The notes beneath the pieces are model-generated. The model was given only the letters and a program-made list of their open reading frames with translations, was not told the origin of the DNA and ran no database searches. Positions 6,336 to 7,198 of a DNA stretch of 7,198 nucleotides are shown one piece after another (positions within the stretch are counted from its first letter, which is position 1; the number at the start of each line of letters is the position of its first letter). A program made the translations under genes and the position numbers. The stretch covers positions 1 through 7,198 of the forward strand of contig JACMRO010000573.1 of the NCBI GenBank assembly GCA_014376425.1. The letters run 5' to 3'. The stretch comes from Rubritepida sp. GTDB taxonomy: Bacteria; Pseudomonadota; Alphaproteobacteria; Acetobacterales; Acetobacteraceae.

Positions 6336-7198
6336 ACGCCGATGTGCTGATCCTGGGCGGCGGTGGCGCCGGTTGTTCCGCCGCGCTGCATCTGGCGCGG
6401 CGGGGTGCCCAGGTGGTGCTGCTCGAGCGCGGCCTCGTCGGTGGCCAGGCCAGCGGCGTCAATCATGGCGGCGTGCGCCAGCAGGGGCGCCACCCGGCGG
6501 AAATCCCGCTCGCCCGACGCTCGCGCGAGCTTTGGGCGAGGATGCACGAACTGTGCGGCACGGACGCCGAGTTCGACCCCTGCGGTCACCTCAAACTGGC
6601 GCGCAACGCGGTGGAGGAGGCCGACCTGCTGCGCTGGAACGCCATGGCCGCCGAACATGGCCTTCCCACCACCATGCTGGGCCGCAACGCGATTCGCGCG
6701 CAGCACCCGTATTTTTCCGGGAGCGTCGTCGCCGGGTCGCTGCTCGCGGAGGATGGTTCGGCCAATCCGCGCCTGCTCACCCCCGCTTTGGCCCGCGCCG
6801 CACGCGAGGCGGGCGCGACCTTGCTGGAACACCACGAGGTGACAGCCATGGAGGCCGGCTTTCGCGTCGAAGCCGGCGGCCGAAGCTTCACCGCGCCCGT
6901 GTTGCTGAACTGTGCCGGCTTCTGGGGCGGCCATGTCGCGGAAATCTTCGGCGAGCCGGTACCGGTCTATCCCCTCAGCCCCAACATGCTGGTGACCGAG
7001 CCGCTTCCCTTCTTCTGTACCCACAACCTGGGCGTGGTCGGTGGCGACGTCTATGTCCGACAGATCAGCCGCGGCAACGTCATCTATGGCGGCGGGCGGG
7101 GCGAGAACGAGCCCGCCCTGCCCCGCTCCCGCCCTCTGCCCGAACCCGGCTTCAACGCAACCGCCCGGCTGGTCGAGCTGATTCCGCACCTCGCCGGC
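6332..7198 (+). CDS. DAO-family FAD-dependent oxidoreductase, N-terminal part (HcnC-like catalytic subunit, C3)
   Basis: A frame open from ATG 6332 to the window end without a stop, giving the first 289 residues of a protein that should be about 370 long. The start overlaps the B2 stop as ATGA. Features are the FAD motif GGGGAG (residues 9-14), E32 at the end of the second strand, ASGVNHGGVR (40-49) as the flavin loop, NCAGFW around residue 194 and LVTEPLP (V221), aligning with C2 and C1. The C-terminal RSW...TPD and final catalytic loop lie outside the window. It is the third member of this family here and probably the catalytic subunit of the A2-B2-C3 trimer, oxidising an amine, opine or imino acid. 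It is clearly diverged from C2, so the two probably differ in substrate. Because the open end hides the stop, possible later lesions cannot be judged. Confidence 0.87.
   Translation, partial: MNADVLILGGGGAGCSAALHLARRGAQVVLLERGLVGGQASGVNHGGVRQQGRHPAEIPLARRSRELWARMHELCGTDAEFDPCGHLKLARNAVEEADLLRWNAMAAEHGLPTTMLGRNAIRAQHPYFSGSVVAGSLLAEDGSANPRLLTPALARAAREAGATLLEHHEVTAMEAGFRVEAGGRSFTAPVLLNCAGFWGGHVAEIFGEPVPVYPLSPNMLVTEPLPFFCTHNLGVVGGDVYVRQISRGNVIYGGGRGENEPALPRSRPLPEPGFNATARLVELIPHLAG

Noticed and set aside
6071..7189. Long open frame on the minus strand (372 codons) opposite B2 and C3
   Set aside because: It lies antisense to two genes with clear family motifs, shows no recognisable domain, and is typical of open antisense frames in GC-rich DNA.

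Overview
This is a very GC-rich (about 70% by eye), fully coding stretch read entirely on the + strand. Base composition, codon choice and gene content suggest a high-GC proteobacterium, most likely an alphaproteobacterium of the Acetobacteraceae/Rhodospirillales kind. That placement is inferred from style, not from a marker gene. No RNA gene, mobile element, CRISPR array, promoter or terminator is visible, and no intergenic gap exists: every one of the eight gene junctions overlaps (4 to 17 nt).

Layout: a 3'-terminal piece of a DAO-family FAD oxidoreductase (C1, 1-501); a small [2Fe-2S] protein (A1, 485-742); a two-dinucleotide-domain flavoprotein with a C-terminal BFD-like [2Fe-2S] motif (B1, 739-2064); a second DAO-family oxidoreductase starting at TTG (C2, 2061-3161); a DppD/OppD-type peptide ABC transporter ATPase (3158-4102); a short-chain dehydrogenase broken by what looks like one missing base (4095-4774); then a second [2Fe-2S] protein (A2, 4771-5040), a second B-type flavoprotein (B2, 5037-6335) and a third DAO-family oxidoreductase running off the window (C3, 6332-7198).

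The A, B and C proteins belong to the family of heterotrimeric membrane-linked dehydrogenases that includes HcnABC (hydrogen cyanide synthase), opine oxidases and the multi-subunit D-hydroxyproline dehydrogenase. In that family the DAO-like C subunit oxidises an amine or imino-acid C-N bond, while the B and A subunits carry further flavin and iron-sulfur centres that pass electrons on. The window thus holds two A-B pairs and three C subunits, around a peptide/opine-type uptake ATPase and an SDR. The simplest reading is one long catabolic operon: import of an amino-acid derivative (opine, N-substituted or D-/imino amino acid, small peptide), its oxidation by two related dehydrogenases, and a further redox step by the SDR. 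The true substrate cannot be read from the sequence.

The most notable points are the doubled trimeric dehydrogenase with a surplus third catalytic subunit, the SDR frameshift, an ABC ATPase without its usual partner genes beside it, and wall-to-wall start/stop overlaps including TTG and GTG starts.
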